From positions 9,760,617-9,824,616 of the forward strand of contig OZ025279.1 of assembly GCA_964019165.1 (NCBI GenBank): a stretch of DNA of 64,000 nt, read 5' to 3'. Shown here in pieces: positions 35,758 through 48,777 of the stretch. This DNA is from Mastigias papua. Taxonomy: Eukaryota > Cnidaria > Scyphozoa > Rhizostomeae > Mastigiidae. The stretch's first letter is position 1; every line of letters starts with the position of its first letter. The position numbers and the translations under genes were made by a program. The notes under the pieces were generated by a model that did no database searches, was not told where the DNA came from, and saw only the letters and a list, made by a program, of their open reading frames with translations.

Positions 35758-38700
35758 CTGCAAGAAAGAAACGGTAATTGGGTTATGGATTCTTAGGTAG
35801 CACATGGGGGATGATATCCGGAATACTTATGAGCAGATATTCATTCAAACGAGAATCAAATACGCAATGTGCTAGACGTATTGAAGCTCCCACTTCCCGC
35901 GTTATGATTTATTGTTCAAATTCTAAAAATCTATCAATTAGTACAACAAAAGAATGTTGGTTTTGGTTTACGAGACTTAAAGGCCCATTTCCACTTAATT
36001 CGGAATTCGGATTTCGCATGCGAATTCATTGTTCCCAGTCCATATGCAAACATTTTGCGATGTGCGAACGCTCTAATGTGGACTGGGAGCAATAATATAA
36101 GTGTCTTTTATTTTCATTATTATTATGTTCTGTAAATGCCTTCAGGCCATAGCTTTCACCACCTCTCTTACTGAATATTGCTATGCGTACTTAAATTGCT
36201 ATCAGCTCTGTAGAATGATTTCCTGTAATGTTACAATGAGTTGTTAAAGCTATGAAATTTACCTCAACTTGGCTTGTTTGGGTCAGTTCAGAGTAGAGAG
36301 TATTATGGATTCCAAGGCAAATATGTTAAGTAAATTCATCCTTTCTCAAATAATCTTCCCTTGCTTATCAATCCCAGACAAATATTGCGGAAATGATATG
36401 CTCGTAAACAGGGCTTAATTTTTGCGCCTTTTTATATGATGGCAATTGGCATTGATAACTACAGGGTCCAAGATGACAAAGAAGAACACATTAGAATTGT
36501 CATTTCATTCAACAAACCTTGCAAACAGGACGTCCCATGTAACTCTTTCCTGGTTAAACTCCTTATCAAACAAAACATCTGAAAGCAACGGATCTAGAAT
36601 AATTTTCCTGAAATGGAAAGAGGCTAACTTGGAACAGTGCAAAGGAAAGTGGGACAGGAGATAAAATAAAAATCAATGAAGTACGAAAAAAATCATAAGA
36701 AATGCAGGCTAGTCTATCACTGTTCGAATTTCCAACAGTTCTATACTGCAGCACCACAAACCCCCGAATTAACCTCCTAGGGGCTTCTTTATTCTTTACA
36801 TTTTTTGAATGGGACTTATCCTAAGGCAGGACGTTTTCGCGAGGTGGGCATACAAATTATCTGACACATGCCACATAAAAAACGCTTTTCAAAATTCTTT
36901 CCCCATTATGTAAAATGAACCGTCTAAATATCAGTTAGTCTATAACTAGTAGGTGTTCACCATGCTGTGGTGGGGGCTTATACGAGGGGGAAACTTTAAC
37001 CATTTGAAGTTCTCCATAGGGTTATTCGAGTAGGGGCTTTTCATAGGGGGACAATTAAAGTATAGTTTAAAGTATAGTTTAATTCCTGTGCTAACCAATT
37101 TTCAAACAATAGTGGAATCTTAAATGGAAACTATGTAATGATCCAATGAACCATTTTCTTATTTGGATGAATTAATACGCTATCAAGACCTTAAAACAAG
37201 GCAACTACTATAGTTTCAGCGAAAGATATTGGATTTACCTAAGTACATAAAATGAAAGAATGGAAAGCTGAAAACAGCCAAATGGAAAGGATGAACCAAT
37301 TGCTTGACAAAAAAGAGCCAAACGTGATCATGAAAAAGAAGTCAAGTCAAAATATGAATACCTTTTGTCAGCTGGATTAACAAGCTCATTATCTTTCACA
37401 TAATTTGTAAGCAATTGGCGAATGTCTGTTGCAGTCATAGCATCTCCCTTACTAAAAGTGAAAATCAATCATTCACATCAAACAAGTCTGAATTGATATT
37501 TGATTAAAGTTGTGGAAAATAGTTGTATCATTGCTGTTACTATAACAATCAGATAGAAGTATAGAAAGCAAACCTAGTGCGTTCATTGGGGGGGGGGGGG
37601 CACAGAGCTCATTCCCTCAGAGAGGGTTCTGTCAAGATGGAATTTGTTGGCATCAAGTGATGCATGCTTTTAATTAACCATATTCCGGAGGACAAAAACT
37701 GGAGTGAAAGGCCTACTGTTATAAGAAGAATCACCTACAGTATCCAGCAAAATCAAATCAGCTAAACCAACTACTCTCTACCACAATTCCCTAAGTTATC
37801 ACTTGCTATTTATACTGATCTCTCTAGTCTGCACTTCAGTTTACGATGGCTCTAGGTTATGTCGGATATATCACCATAGTTCACGTGTTATTACTGAGTA
37901 TGTCGCTATATTATACGTGGCTATTGGTTGTTGGGTAGTGAATAAAATTAAAAAGCAAAAAAGATTTTTCGCTCCCGTTCTGGTGTTGAAATTTTGAATG
38001 CCTGAACAAATACACTTTCAAAGCTTGTAATGTATAGCACAAACGTGAAGAAACTAAAGTTGATATCCACCTTTTACCCAATTGTTTGAAAAATGCTTGT
38101 GTTTTACCAGAAACTGCGAACATTTCTATCACAGCAATGCCCTTTTGAAACAGAAGTTCATAAGTATAAGACGTAAATATGGAAGGAAAGAAGGATTAAT
38201 AGTTCACTAAAATAATAACTTTGATTGTCATAACTTTCATAGTATAATGTGATTGATCAATAGAAGTTTGGAAATAAATGGTAATGGAAATACGCCTTGT
38301 CAAGGGTGATTGATGCAGTTTGGTAGCCAGCAAATTTATTTCCATGATCAATTAAACGATCAAATCTTACAGGATTCTCTTTCGCTAGATCCTCTGATTC
38401 TTTGGATTTCATTTCTTCTCTAGCTGCCTTGCTTTCTCTTGCAAATGTTGATGCTTTGAAACTCCTTAGACTGAAACACGGTACAAAATAGTTCTTATAT
38501 GGGAGAAAACAATACGACAAAATAACAGCTAAGAAATATGCACATTATTAAGTTCTCTGGATCACTATATAAACAAGAAGCGAGTGCCAAGCTGAAACAA
38601 CACAGCACAAAGTTTCTTACAAAGAAAACGTTCTGGATGCATTAGTTTGTTGATTGGAAACTGAATTCTAATCCGAATATTACCACATTCGCAGGTTTTA

Positions 38701-41700
38701 CAATCAATGCACAGGCTTTACTCTTTGACTAGCACAACAGACTATTGAACTGTTTTACTCTCTAATACACAGCTCTCCAATTAATGGCAAAAAGGTAATG
38801 CAGACAAGAGGAGAGCCTAAAATTTGAATTGGAATAAAGAGAACACTAGTCGAGGGTCGAAGCTATACTATTTCCAAAATACAAAAGTTTAAGTTGCTGA
38901 ACCTAAGGTTTTAAATTGAAGCTCGACAGATTCATCCTTACTACACCAACTGAAAGGTTACCCAATTCCTACCAAAATGGACAAAATTCGATAGTGTATC
39001 CTTTCGTGCAGCTATATAAATCAGAATTATTTGGATTTAGAGCAATAGTCATGCTCAGCAGCACAGAAACCTCTTTATGATATAGCTACATAATATAAAT
39101 GAGTCTTCAGATAATACGCGATGAAATGGAACAAAATAATAAATAAATATCAATGGACACTACCAGTCGTGACCCGTGTTCAACTCAGTGAAGCTTAAAA
39201 CTCCTTTGCTAAGTTCTGCCAATTTAATCAATCCCTTACTCTCCATCTCTTGCAGAAATTTACTCATCTAGAAGGAAACAGCAAACAAATATTTGAATCA
39301 ATTATGCTTACCTATGTCACAATATTCAGTATGTCACATATCTATTTAATTTCTGTTTCACTTTATTGATTCAGTTCAGTTCATTTAAAATTCACTACAT
39401 ACAATTTAATGAGAATAACTATAACCAACAATTCAAAATACGGATTAATATAGGAAATTCAAATACTCTACAAGAATATGGAAACAGATTAATTGTATGG
39501 AGGGAATTATTTAGAGGAGGAACTCTCTCAATAGTTAGGTAACTAACTGTGAAATTTTGAAGGCTCACGGGAAACTTAACAAGTGTCATTATTGTCTAAG
39601 GAAAATTAGAAAAATTGAATCAGATGCATTCTCAAAATAAAAGGACATAAGTTAAAGAAAATAATGTGAAAGTAAAAAAGTCTAAAAAGAGAAGTCCAAA
39701 AAGGAGGACCATTCTAAAAAATCTTTGCCGCAAAAACAAGAGTAACATTGTGAAGCAAACAAGGCATTACTTAGCTACAGTAAGAAATAATACCTTCTTG
39801 TATTTTGATTTCTTAACGTCAATTTTCTGTCCCGCAGGGCTAGGTTGGAACAAAATATATATAATTTCAGTTGGCTCGGATTAGCTTGAATAATATTATT
39901 GTAAATAGTTATGTTAGCGCCGATGTGAGACAACTTTATTAATGTAAAGTTATATCTATTATGAGATTTATAACAGCAGAATATCCTCAGAAATTGTAAT
40001 TCTCACCGGGAAAATCCCCACAATAGATTATAACAAGCATAACAAAACATGCAAAGAAGATAATATATGAGAAAAGGCAAAAAAATCATATCATAATGTA
40101 GCAATACACAACACATCATGACGCAAGCTAACATGACATAACATAATGAAGAAAACATAATGAAGGAAACATTACGCAGCCTAAACATAAAACACAAAAT
40201 GGAGAAAAATAACAGTATATATACCATAAAATCTCACATAATTAATATGACTTACACAGTATGATAAGATAAAAAAATAGAACAAAAAACTACGAAAAAC
40301 AAGTCTAAAAGCTACTCTAATTCACATTGAACTACAGAAATCCAAATTAAGTTTATGTAAAACGGATACACTCCTCACATACAGTGTAAATTTATCTATA
40401 ACTATTCATGGGAACGAAAAGTGGCAGGCGCAATACCATCTCAGATAGCGAAGACCAGTGCAAACATTTTGCTCACTTTGAAAATCTAGTTTTCAACGGA
40501 AAATAGTACAATTAAAAAAAAAACTTACTATTAAAAGTGACTTGAATGATACTCTTAATCACATTACATGAATAATACTTTTGTGCTTCTAAATAAATCG
40601 TATTTAAGGACCTAGTTTAAAAATCTCTAAATGATTCAGCTACCAAAAGATTCACAATACGTGATATAGAATATAAATATATAAACTGTAGTAGTACTCA
40701 ACAAATCTGATAACTGAGGGACTTACCACGCTGGATGAAGATATTGTGCTGAAAATTTAGTAACCAAGATAGGTAATTCAACCTTTTTGGCATCCAGCAA
40801 TGCTTGGTAGAAACAATTTTCCAACAGCTGATCCATCTGTTCTGAAAGTCCAATAAAATAACTCAATTATGCACACTCTATGAGCAGTTCTATAAATTCA
40901 ATTAGAAGTTTCTGAGAGCTTCTAAATGTGGGGCTCATCATCAAAGTGCAAAACTGACTGTCTGATGGCATGCTCCATTTGATGTCTAGTAGCAAGCTGC
41001 CTAGAAATAATACAAGTTCGAAAGCATCCGCTTTTGCTCTCGTTGTCTGTTTGCAATTACATGAAAGCGCAAAATATAGCTCTGATAGTTAATTCTTGTT
41101 CCCACGAAGAAAGTAAAGTCCTACATGCAATAGATACATGTGGGATCTGGCCCGGAAGGCACAATTGTGATCGCCACCAGGGCCCTCTAATATTGTACAA
41201 TTATGGGCCTTCCTTGATTGGGTGTTGCATGCACTTTTTCGTAGCCACACCCTATTGCTTTCTTAGCTACCCTGCAATTATGATCCTAGATCCCCTTGGA
41301 ATAGATAACAAGAGAAAACGTCGCGTCAAAGCAGAATGCGCGGAAAGCTTCAGATAAATGAAAAAAGTTCTTGGGATTTTCTTTAAGAAAGAACCGGTTC
41401 ATAATGATACATGTTAGTGTTTCTGAAATATCATTCATTCATTTCACTCATTCAATTCAATGGATTTGTACACGAAAAACCTTCATATATATGAACGACA
41501 GTTAAAACTAAAAGAACTTACAAGATTTCAATTTACGCCTAGTAACAAAAAGAAATTTTTAATGCATTAGAAAGAGATAGAGAGATGGTATAAAGTCTTC
41601 GTTCAGCGAGAAATGAACACAGCTGGTTACAATAAAATCAATGAAAGAGAAAGTTGCATTCCCCATTGAAATCGGAGAAGATAGAGACTAGCAGACAAGT

Positions 41701-44700
41701 AAAAGACAAGGTACTTTGTAGTATATAAACTATAAAAAGGTGGCCATCATAAATATTCTCAACAAACTAGTATAAAATGGTTATACTTAAAAGTTCAATG
41801 TGAAGGACATTCTATGCAAGTCGATGATCAACCTAAAAATACTTGCTTTTGAAGTATTGAGAAAAGGAAATGAATCTCATACACGGCAAAGTAAAATAAG
41901 AATTATATTCTCAGAACTTTTACATGCAGTTGAAACTATAACGTACACAAGGATGCATCTAGCATACGGCGATATATGGTATATCAAGACAGAGGGCTAC
42001 TACCTTCAGCAGTGAGCGTGGTTTCTTTTTCCATATCATTGTCTTCCTCTTTGCAAGTGGCAACGTCCGTACCATCAGATGCTTTTTCACGATCAATTCC
42101 TTCAAGCAAATTGTCGTCCTTATAGTCTTCCCTTGGTATAGTAGATTTGTCAGCCATAATTCTGATTTCAGCGCCGTCTTCTATTTTATCTTTTCCAATC
42201 TCAAGCCTTTGCATAGCATCCTCAGCTTCATCTGCAATGAGCAAGGGTTTACTGATAAATTCATCATCTATTCTTACGCTACCGTTATCTCTAACATACC
42301 AGTATGACGCTGAAGTATATTGAAAGAGAAGCTCGTTAAGCTGAACTGTAAAAGTTCTTCTTGCTTCCCATGTGCCAGCTTTAACTGTCATACAAAACTG
42401 CGACCATCGAATTGACTGGTGTCGCTAAATCTAACCGCAGATCTACCTCAACATATTTCCGTACACGATCCCAGGCAATAATTCCCTACACATTTTTACT
42501 TTCACTGATGGGAGCTAGGAATTAATCAACATTTCTAAAATTAAATAACACACCCGTCAGTCTTTCGATAGTTTACCTATTACCCCTACTTCACAAGAAG
42601 TGCGCTAAGCAGCACATCTCAAAGGAACAAATTTTCTCTATTTCACCTGTTTCTATCACCAACACCAAGACCCATAGGGCAAGCAATAAAACAACAGAAA
42701 CTAAAGCTTACACAATAGCTGCAAATACATGGCTATTGATTCAATCTCATACAAAAATGTGGCTGTTGAAGTGCTTCCCAAAGTTAAAAGGATATTACAG
42801 AAGTCTAGCTAACAACCAAACTTGCATGCAATCAACGATTCGATGTAGCAATAACTCTATGCAATAAGCTATAGGTCATTCATTATCTGAAATTTTACCT
42901 GGTTTAGTTCTGTCTAGAAGAACTTCATCAACAATATGTGGAATTTCCAAACCATCCCCTAATGCCCTGGGAAGAAAGTGGTTATCCCCAATATAACGTA
43001 ATAACTACTAAGTATATTAAAAAGAATATTGACTATATAGAATAAACATCAGCATTGATGGGCGGACTTTATTTCTGGGGGACAGGCGGAGATTGCGTAA
43101 AAGTAATATGGGAATGATGAACTTCTATACTAAAACACAGATCTTTATAAAAAATAACTACTTGCACCTTACTGAAGTAGCATTCATTCGAAATCAAAAC
43201 CCAAAATGAATAATAATTCAAATGTATGCGCTGCAAGACTCATTTACGTAGTTTGCGTAAAAGTACAGTAAATCTCCGCATATAAGAATCTACGTTTTGA
43301 GGGTCAAGCGGAATTAGGCTAATATTTAAAAAGCACTTAGATTGATTTGAGAGTATTACTGTTCTTATTCCAAGCTTTCGCATGTTTAACTATTATGAAA
43401 AGGAAAACTATGAATTGTGACAGCTTTTACAAAATTTTCATCAATGAAGTAAAATAAAATGTATCTATTGTTGAAATGCATAAAGTGCTGAACAGACACA
43501 ACTGGAGCCTTTTTTAGTAGTTTTTCTTGTCTTTGAGAATCTGGAAGTAGTAAGCATCAAAAGCCAACTTTATCACTTGCAATAAGAACTTATTTTTGAG
43601 GATCAGGCTGAGAAAGTACCGTATTTAAAGGTACTTAGTATCTTTGGGCATAAAGCTTCTTAATTGACGGTTCATTGTATTTAGCCCTTATGAAAACGAA
43701 AAACATTAATTCTAAGGAATTCTACAGCCTTCTAACATTTTCTCATTTTCGTAGATTCTTATTTGAGGGGATCTGTTTTGCAAGCTTTTGTAAACAGAAT
43801 ATACGCGTTAGGTAATAGCTTTCTCTCTAACAAGCGGACAAATTATCACACGTGGTACCTGTAATCGGTACTATGTAATGAAGAGTCCTGATACCTACAA
43901 CTGTGTGTTATTCATTTTCTCAAGGCATGAACTGAAGGTGGTCTATACATTTGAAGAAAGTATTCTTCACTTTTCAAGTAAAGTTCTTTATTATCTGGCA
44001 AAGAGAACAGCGGATTCAGCTAGTAATAGATATGAATTTTTGAGAGAAGACTAAACTCAAAACTTGAAAACAAATGTTTTCAAAGCATTATGCTCTGATA
44101 ATGCATATTGAGCTTTGTTCACAAAAATGATAAAGCACAATTTGAAAATGAATGCACAGACTTGATTTCTTGTAAATGGTTGAGGCATAAAGGCATTCCA
44201 ATTTCATCATTCAGCTATTATGCATCTTAATAAAATTTGCACTGTGCTTTTTAGCTTTGAGAATATTCTCAATGGTAACTGGCCATATATAATAATTTTT
44301 CCAAAAACTTGCTTCAAATATAGAAAACATCAAAAGCAATCAAATAACAAAAATCTACTTTGAGAACCTGAATGCAGAATGGCTCCAAAAAATAATACCT
44401 CATTCTACAACCATTCTACGCAAAGCCAAAACACAAGATTTGCCAATTTGTAAGAAATGCAAACATGTAATCTTGAGCCAACTCTAGCACTCATATCAAA
44501 TTTCCATTCTCAATTCATTAATCCATCTCACCAGATACCCACATCACATCTGACGCATCTCCCTCTGTCATTATAGTATTTCAAATTCATTTTTGCAACA
44601 TGAATTATAATTCATTAAATATTTTGAATAAGAACTTAAATGATATATAATCAGAAAACTATTTCCTGCATGTGCTTTACAAAGGTCCTAGACCAACAGG

Positions 44701-47700
44701 GTGGGGAAACTTCCTTCCTCAAATGGGGGAGGCATGAAATTACTACCACTACCCTTTGCCTATCTTGAAAATATGAAATGCTGCTGCTGAACTTAGAGAA
44801 GAGACTTACAGTTGCATTTCATATATCATTACAACCAAGCCATTGTAACTTCTCATGGATATGCACCATCTAAACTTCTTAGGAAGTTTTATGGAGACTT
44901 TGTGGAATGCTAAATCTTTGTGTGGGTAATTGGCTTTTTGCCCCCTTATTGCAAGCCAACACTGCATTGGTGGTAAGCTATAATCAAAGCATGTTATTCA
45001 GGAGTGAAATTGATCAAAGAGGATAAAACTAAACTCACCACAGATTATCTGTATACCAATGATTTATGATTACACCTTTTCCCTTCATTCCACAATCAAA
45101 CATTTCCTGGGATGACATAGTGGAAACTCCAACAGCAACAGGTGCACTATTAAAACACCACAAATCCGACTTACTACTCATAGTTACAAACAACAACATA
45201 TTTGTGTACAAAATATTTTTACTCTGGTGTTATACTAAATTCTCAAAAATGAAAACAAAATTACTATTATATCATGTTCAAAATGCAATGATTCCACAAG
45301 AACTAAATAAAAGTAGAAAGATTCTCAGCATTCTTTGCTCTGTTGGAAGTTCTTCCAAGTACTTGCTAGCTAACACCATGGAAAGGTTTATTGGTCAGAA
45401 ATTTCTGAAGTTTTAATTTGAGTGCTATTATGCAGTCCCCTATGCACTGCTTTAATACCCAGTTTACTTCTAATTGCCTAGCTATCACTGTCAATAGCTC
45501 TATGTGCTAGTCTTGAAGTAAGCTAATGGATAAATAAGAATGTTTTCCTCAAAAAGTGGAAGGAAGAAAATTTGCTCTATGCATATCTATTTTATGTAAG
45601 CATGAGTTCCCACATTTTTATAGAAAGTCTTGAAACTTGTGCCAACTCTGTCAATCTACTATGCCTCTCAACAATCTGAAACCATACTGCATATGAAGCT
45701 TGCCCACTCTTGCATTAAAATGCCTTTTTATCTATTACAATTTTTTGGAAATACAGTAGGGAAATGAACTCTAACACAATAACATATTTTACCTGTTCCC
45801 TGCAATTTTTACAGCAACAGTCTGACCTCTTAACAAATTGTCAAATCCATCATACTCCATTATAACACCAGGTAGCATTAAATCTTAAATGTAAGAAATG
45901 AAATACGATAACAATGGAGGGAAGTCTTTGAATTTAGTGGGGCTACAAACTTTTTGTCTGAGTGAACAAGAAGATTAAGGAAGCAGCCAGAAAATTATTA
46001 TTGAGCTTCTGCTATGTCAAGAACAATTATTGCTTTGTGAAAAAATTACCCAGGTGAAATGGGCTTCAGCTCAACTAGTACAGGGGTACTGCAGCTCCCA
46101 TCCCTCCAGCTTCAAACAAAAACAGGTACTGTTGATACAGATATCAGATTTAAAATAGCCAGGTACCTTGCTGATATCTTTACTTCAAGTATGCCACTAA
46201 TCAAATTTAAAGGAGATAATTGATCTTGAAAATACAGTTCTAAGTTCAGTGAGAAATATGACAGAAAAAGATAAAGTCTGCCGAAATAGTGAAATTGCAT
46301 TTTGAAGCATCATTTCATGTACTCTTCTAGCAAAGAGATGATATAAAAGGACTATGTATGCAACAGCATTTATGTATCATTAGTATTTGAAAAGTATGCT
46401 AGCAATTCAATACTTAGTAGAAAGGTAAAGCTTAGTCTCATATATGACTTTGTATGTAGGGGAGTGCCTATTAGAGAGGACATATATCCTGAGATATTGG
46501 CATAGTGAGGTAGGATGGCCAGTTCTTTTCATGGCTGCCTTTCACTCCCCAATGTTGCAACCAGGTACCCATCTACTGCTGGCTGGACAGTGAGTGAGCA
46601 TCCCTACTTTGGCTCAAATAATCAATGTTCTGCTTAGCAGTCAAGCATTATATTCACTTGGCCTCTCACCTGCCCATACTTATTACCATTTCATAAGTAA
46701 GATGCTTACCTGCTCCCTTGCATATTTTTTCAAAAACCATTGAGCTGGTTACCATGTATGGGACCAGATCAGTGCATATCCAAAGAGCATACACTATGGG
46801 AAAAATAAGTCATCTATGATAAAACATTAGATTTTTACCTCTGATTTCTTTAACATAAATAAAGGTCAGGTTTGCAAATATGAAATAGGAGTTGAGTAGA
46901 CACAATGGATATCTGCAACAAAGAAGGGCAATGGCTCAAGGTGTGTCTGGAATGAACTTGGAATACTTGCCTTGCATATTTTTTGGCAAAACAAATTCTG
47001 ATGAAGTTGCTAATAAAAATTGGCATTCATTGCCTTATTCAATAAAGTAGCTTGGCCTTAATGTCCCAGGAACTGTATATTGCATGCAGTTTCTCAAATA
47101 TCTGCAAAGAATCACTCTCAAAACAAGAACAATTCTAAGAAAATTTCAGTCTAAATAATCAAAAAATTAAGAGTAGAGAGCTTTAGCAAAAATTATCTGG
47201 CACTTACAAAAAGAGAGTGTAGTTCTTAATCACCCCTAATTACTACATGTACTTTAACAAATTGAATTCATAACAAAAACAACCTACCTGTTGGATATAA
47301 AGTTGCTTCCTTGTCTATTTCATAAAATACAGGGTTCTTATTCACACAGTAGCATGTGATGTATATGTTATTTGCATTCTCTAGCTTTGTGATAAATAAA
47401 TCTTCCTTGCTTGGTGTAATATCAGAGAGCTTCTCATCTGATAATAAAGGAAACTGCTCCAATATCTTCTGTTTTAGCCGCTTCCTATATAAAGGAAATA
47501 CCATTTGGAGTTAGTTTCCAATGTTGTTTAACAATTCTCATCTCAGCCATAGTTCTCCGACCAAACAATCTCACAATTATTGGTGACAAGAATTAGTATC
47601 AAGATAAGTTCCTGGTGTACATCTTTAAGCACCTCTTTTCGTGCACAAGGACACTTTTACATGAGGGTATCCTCTTATACTGCCCATCGAGAGCTATCGA

Positions 47701-47873
47701 ATAGTATAATGGCTTCAACTGCCTAGATTGTTAACATCCGCCCATTTTTGTTGTAGGCTCGTCACTTTCTTGGACCGCAGTCTAACTCCAGAATTATAAT
47801 AGAACTAAGATACTTGCCTTTCTGATCCTTTCATGCGATTGCTTGTCTTCACTCGAATCGGTTTTTTAAACAT
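30373..47873 (-). CDS. EIF2D: Eukaryotic translation initiation factor 2D (ligatin), complete
   Basis: eIF2D delivers tRNA to the ribosomal P site independently of GTP and helps recycle post-termination 40S subunits in the cytoplasm. Exons, 5' to 3': 47818-47873, 47288-47484, 46710-46793, 45793-45883, 45039-45146, 42899-42966, 42004-42309, 40727-40841, 39794-39839, 39164-39267, 38371-38470, 38071-38141, 37362-37451, 36518-36607, 35695-35757, 35032-35089, 32711-32801, 31931-32014, 30373-30443. Phases chain throughout and the sum is 631 codons with the TAG stop. Human eIF2D is 584 residues. The start MFKKPIRVKTSNRMKGSER matches the family N-terminus. Domains in order are a PUA-containing N-terminal region, acidic linker, winged-helix/SWIB-like region and C-terminal SUI1. 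Intron 1 uses a GC donor. Confidence 0.96.
33290..35530. repeat. Three diverged copies of an interspersed repeat in EIF2D introns
   Basis: Copies lie at about 33290-33610, 34470-34965 and 35140-35530, all in the same orientation. Shared blocks include TTCTTAAGAGTTTCTTAGTA versus TTCTTAAGATTTTCTTGGCA, and CCAGTACTGAATGTTCTTAA versus CCAGTGTTGAATTGTCTTAA. Exon 16 (35032-35089) sits between two copies. No coding capacity was seen. Confidence 0.6.
36518..40841 (-). CDS. EIF2D: EIF2D exons 8-14: winged-helix and SWIB/MDM2-like region
   Basis: Exon 8 begins EQMDQLLENCFYQALLDAKK. Exon 9 is CPAGQKIDVKKSKYKK and exon 10 MSKFLQEMESKGLIKLAELS, together matching the winged-helix LDIKKSSYKK-LSKFLQ stretch. 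Exon 12 (GIAVIEMFAVSGKTQAFFKQ) has its acceptor set by phase 0. Exons 13 and 14 carry GDAMTATDIRQLLTNYV and ILDPLLSDVLFDKEF, then TWDVLFAR, the SWIB-like part. These exons are 46-115 bases and were placed by family motif order plus phase. Confidence 0.93.
36755..37050. mobile_element. MITE-like element, GGGCTTATTCGAG family, copy 2
   Basis: AACCCCCGAATTAACCTCCTA near 36760 and the inverted GGGGGCTTATACGAGGGGG and ATTCGAGTAGGGGCTTTTCA near 36970-37045 resemble the motifs at 6510-6815. Borders are uncertain. It lies in the intron between EIF2D exons 13 and 14. Confidence 0.45.
37588..37599. repeat. Homopolymer G tract (about 12 G)
   Basis: An uninterrupted run of G lies in the intron upstream of EIF2D exon 13. 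A C run of similar kind lies near 48370. Either could be a sequencing-error hotspot. Confidence 0.85.
42004..42309 (-). CDS. EIF2D: EIF2D exon 7: acidic linker, two possible acceptors
   Basis: It encodes a Glu/Asp-rich, low-similarity segment (RIDDEFISKPLLIADEAEDA, then KEEDNDMEKETTLTAE) between PUA and winged-helix regions, as expected for this family. Two in-frame AG acceptors give the same phase: one at 42310 (preceded by CTTCTCTTTCAATATACTTC) and one at 42346, which adds 12 residues (VQLNELLFQYTS). I chose the shorter because of its better pyrimidine tract. The long form would give 642 residues. Confidence 0.75.
45039..47873 (-). CDS. EIF2D: EIF2D exons 1-5: N-terminal and PUA region
   Basis: Exon 1 encodes MFKKPIRVKTSNRMKGSER. 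Exon 2 carries KRLKQKILEQFPLLSDEKLS and NPVFYEIDKEATLYPTG. Exons 3-5 carry VYALWICTDLVPYMVTSSMV, DLMLPGVIMEYDGF, GQTVAVKIAGN and APVAVGVSTMSSQEM, ending GMKGKGVIINHWYTDNLW. The LMLPGV and AVAVK-type strands followed by A-P-V-A-V-G are the PUA fold as in eIF2D and MCT-1. PUA binds structured RNA or tRNA. Confidence 0.94.
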
Positions 47874-48777
47874 CTTGTACTAAATTTCCTTGTAAATAAC
47901 TCCCTGTTGCTCTTCTCTCGCGCTGTTTAAACTTGTGTATGCGGTTTGTTTAGGCCGAAACTTGAGTTAAGGAGTATAAATTGACTTGAATCGTAAAAAC
48001 GCTCCATCACAGCGACCAAACGAACTGGGTATCATTGGCATCACCACAGTACAACATGGAAAACGTCGCCCACCCTATGACTTCAAGACAAAATGTATAC
48101 AACTCACTACAGAATTATTTCATAGCTTTTCTGGGGCCCATCCAGGTTCAGGCCACGGAGCAACCTCGTCTCTATGATAACTCTCCCATTGGTTTATAAT
48201 TTGAGAAAAATCCCGCTTCCCCAATAATCCTGCATTTGAGTGTGTATTGCAATGTATGCAAATGTATTGCAAAGCATAAGAATACACGATCAACTGTAAA
48301 GCAAAGGTCTTCTATTCAATATTTCTCCGTAAATGTACCAAAATGGAGCAGACTTGCTGTAATATTAACCCCCCCCCCCACACCAGGTTATGATTTTTCT
48401 AGGTAGCTATGATATGAATTGAAGGAAGGCAAAATATAATATAAGCCAAATCAAAAATCCTTATATTTCATGATTTTCGTATCTGCAAAATACTAACCTA
48501 CAGTAGACAAAGGGTATTTTCAATAAACAACTATAAAAAAGCATATCAAACACAGTAATTCTAAACTGCCTCATGGAAAAACAAAGAGATCAATAACATT
48601 CTACAAGACTATCTCCAATTAACGAGATGTTACTACAGTGCAGTACAATGGCAAAGGAATTGAGTGCAAATGGGGCAACCTACACGATTCACCTGTCTCT
48701 CAATGCAAAACCGTGAATACTCAGCACTACAACACCGTGAATATTCAGCACTACAACACTACCACCAACAACTAGTT
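47874..48777. promoter_or_regulatory. SMC2-EIF2D intergenic interval with presumed EIF2D promoter
   Basis: Only about 0.9 kb separates the SMC2 stop (48778) from the EIF2D start codon. It must contain the SMC2 3' UTR and the EIF2D promoter and 5' UTR. A short tandem (CCGTGAATA-TTCAGCACTACAACAC) lies at about 48711-48762. No TATA box or initiator can be assigned with confidence. Confidence 0.5.

Noticed and set aside
38257..38370. Extension of EIF2D exon 11 past its donor in the same frame
   Set aside because: The open frame continues, but it lacks similarity to eIF2D. The GTAAGA donor at 38370 joins in phase to exon 12, which resumes the family sequence.
45066..45416. 116-codon plus-strand ORF
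   Set aside because: It overlaps EIF2D exon 5 on the opposite strand and is its shadow.
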